NCBI GenBank assembly: GCA_019243595.1
Contig: JAFAUA010000392.1
Location: forward strand, 1 to 5,482
Source of the DNA: Acidimicrobiia bacterium
GTDB taxonomy: Bacteria; Actinomycetota; Acidimicrobiia; Acidimicrobiales; AC-14
Length of the DNA stretch: 5,482 nucleotides
Direction of reading: 5' to 3'
In this document: positions 5,366 through 5,482 of the stretch, piece by piece
Layout of the letters: each line of letters begins with the position of its first letter
Numbering within the stretch: the first letter of the stretch is position 1
Made by a program: the position numbers and the translations under genes
Notes under the pieces: model-generated
Told to the model about the DNA's origin: nothing
Seen by the model: the letters and a program-made list of their open reading frames with translations, nothing else
The model's database searches: none

Positions 5366-5482
5366 TCGGTTTTCTGAGCTCACTCGCGCCTGGTTCGAGG
5401 GCGCGTTTGCGGAGCCGACACCCGCTCAGGAGCAGGGCTGGGAGGCGATCAGCGAGGGCCAGAACACCCTGATCCTGGCGCC
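5352..5482 (+). CDS. Lhr-type SF2 ATP-dependent helicase, N-terminal 43 codons (cut by the right window edge)
   Basis: The frame from GTG 5352 reads MASLSRFSELTRAWFEGAF, then EPTPAQEQGWEAI at 21-33, then GQNTLILAP at 36-44, with the final Pro codon incomplete. An aromatic N-terminal helix, PTPAQ..GW..I, and a strand leading into the Walker A (LILAPTGSGKT in relatives) is the opening of the large helicase-related (Lhr) family. These are DNA-dependent ATPases, 3'-to-5' helicases linked to DNA repair, often about 1,500 residues in actinobacteria; the short Lhr-core form is smaller. The P-loop itself lies just beyond the edge, so ATP binding is not directly seen. Another SF2 DEAD/DEAH helicase is the alternative. 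The GTG is chosen because TACCCT precedes it by six bases and the protein begins at the right distance from the conserved motif. It diverges from the PAC2 gene. Confidence 0.8.
   Translation, partial: MASLSRFSELTRAWFEGAFAEPTPAQEQGWEAISEGQNTLILA

Noticed and set aside
5361..5378. Inverted repeat CTCAG-N8-CTGAG at the start of the helicase gene
   Set aside because: Only 5 bp with an 8-base loop and no T-tract. It overlaps the candidate PAC2 -35 but is too weak to call an operator.

Overview
The window looks like chromosomal DNA of a high-GC actinobacterium. All six genes strongly prefer G/C in the third codon position. The gene set (wax ester synthase/diacylglycerol acyltransferase, PAC2-family protein, Lhr-like helicase) is typical of that phylum, and several genes appear to start without a leader. 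A deep lineage such as the Acidimicrobiia would fit, but that is a guess. I see no mobile elements, phage genes, CRISPR arrays, tRNA or rRNA, and no stretch over 300 bases lacks a gene.

Layout from left to right: (1) The 5' part of a gene of unknown function runs leftward off the window edge; its best start is a GTG at 301. (2) Diverging from it on the + strand is a probable operon. Its first gene is a secreted, lipid-anchored zinc metallopeptidase of the M1 type with HExxH-x18-E and a GGIEYP motif. After 47 bases comes a full-length WS/DGAT acyltransferase with its own strong Shine-Dalgarno. (3) Convergent with that operon, only 11 bases away, is an unusual membrane protein on the - strand. 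It has a classical C2H2 zinc finger at the very N-terminus, one transmembrane helix and an outer domain resembling LppX/LprAFG-type lipoproteins. (4) Upstream of it, same strand, is a PAC2-family protein. (5) Diverging from the PAC2 gene, and cut by the right edge, is the first 43 codons of a large Lhr-type SF2 helicase.

The most interesting structure is in the gene starts. Three starts (301 -, 5329 -, 5352 +) show a TAnnnT hexamer, exactly six bases, then ATG or GTG. A fourth (4392 -) has the same geometry with GATACT. This is what leaderless transcription by the main sigma factor looks like. At the PAC2/helicase divergence the two opposed hexamers share the same TA base pairs, so both genes may be fired from one symmetric promoter. 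The acyltransferase, inside its operon, has a strong ribosome binding site instead.

Functionally, the acyltransferase points to storage lipid (triacylglycerol or wax ester) synthesis. The convergent LprG-like protein may bind lipid outside the membrane, but nothing in the sequence ties the two together directly.
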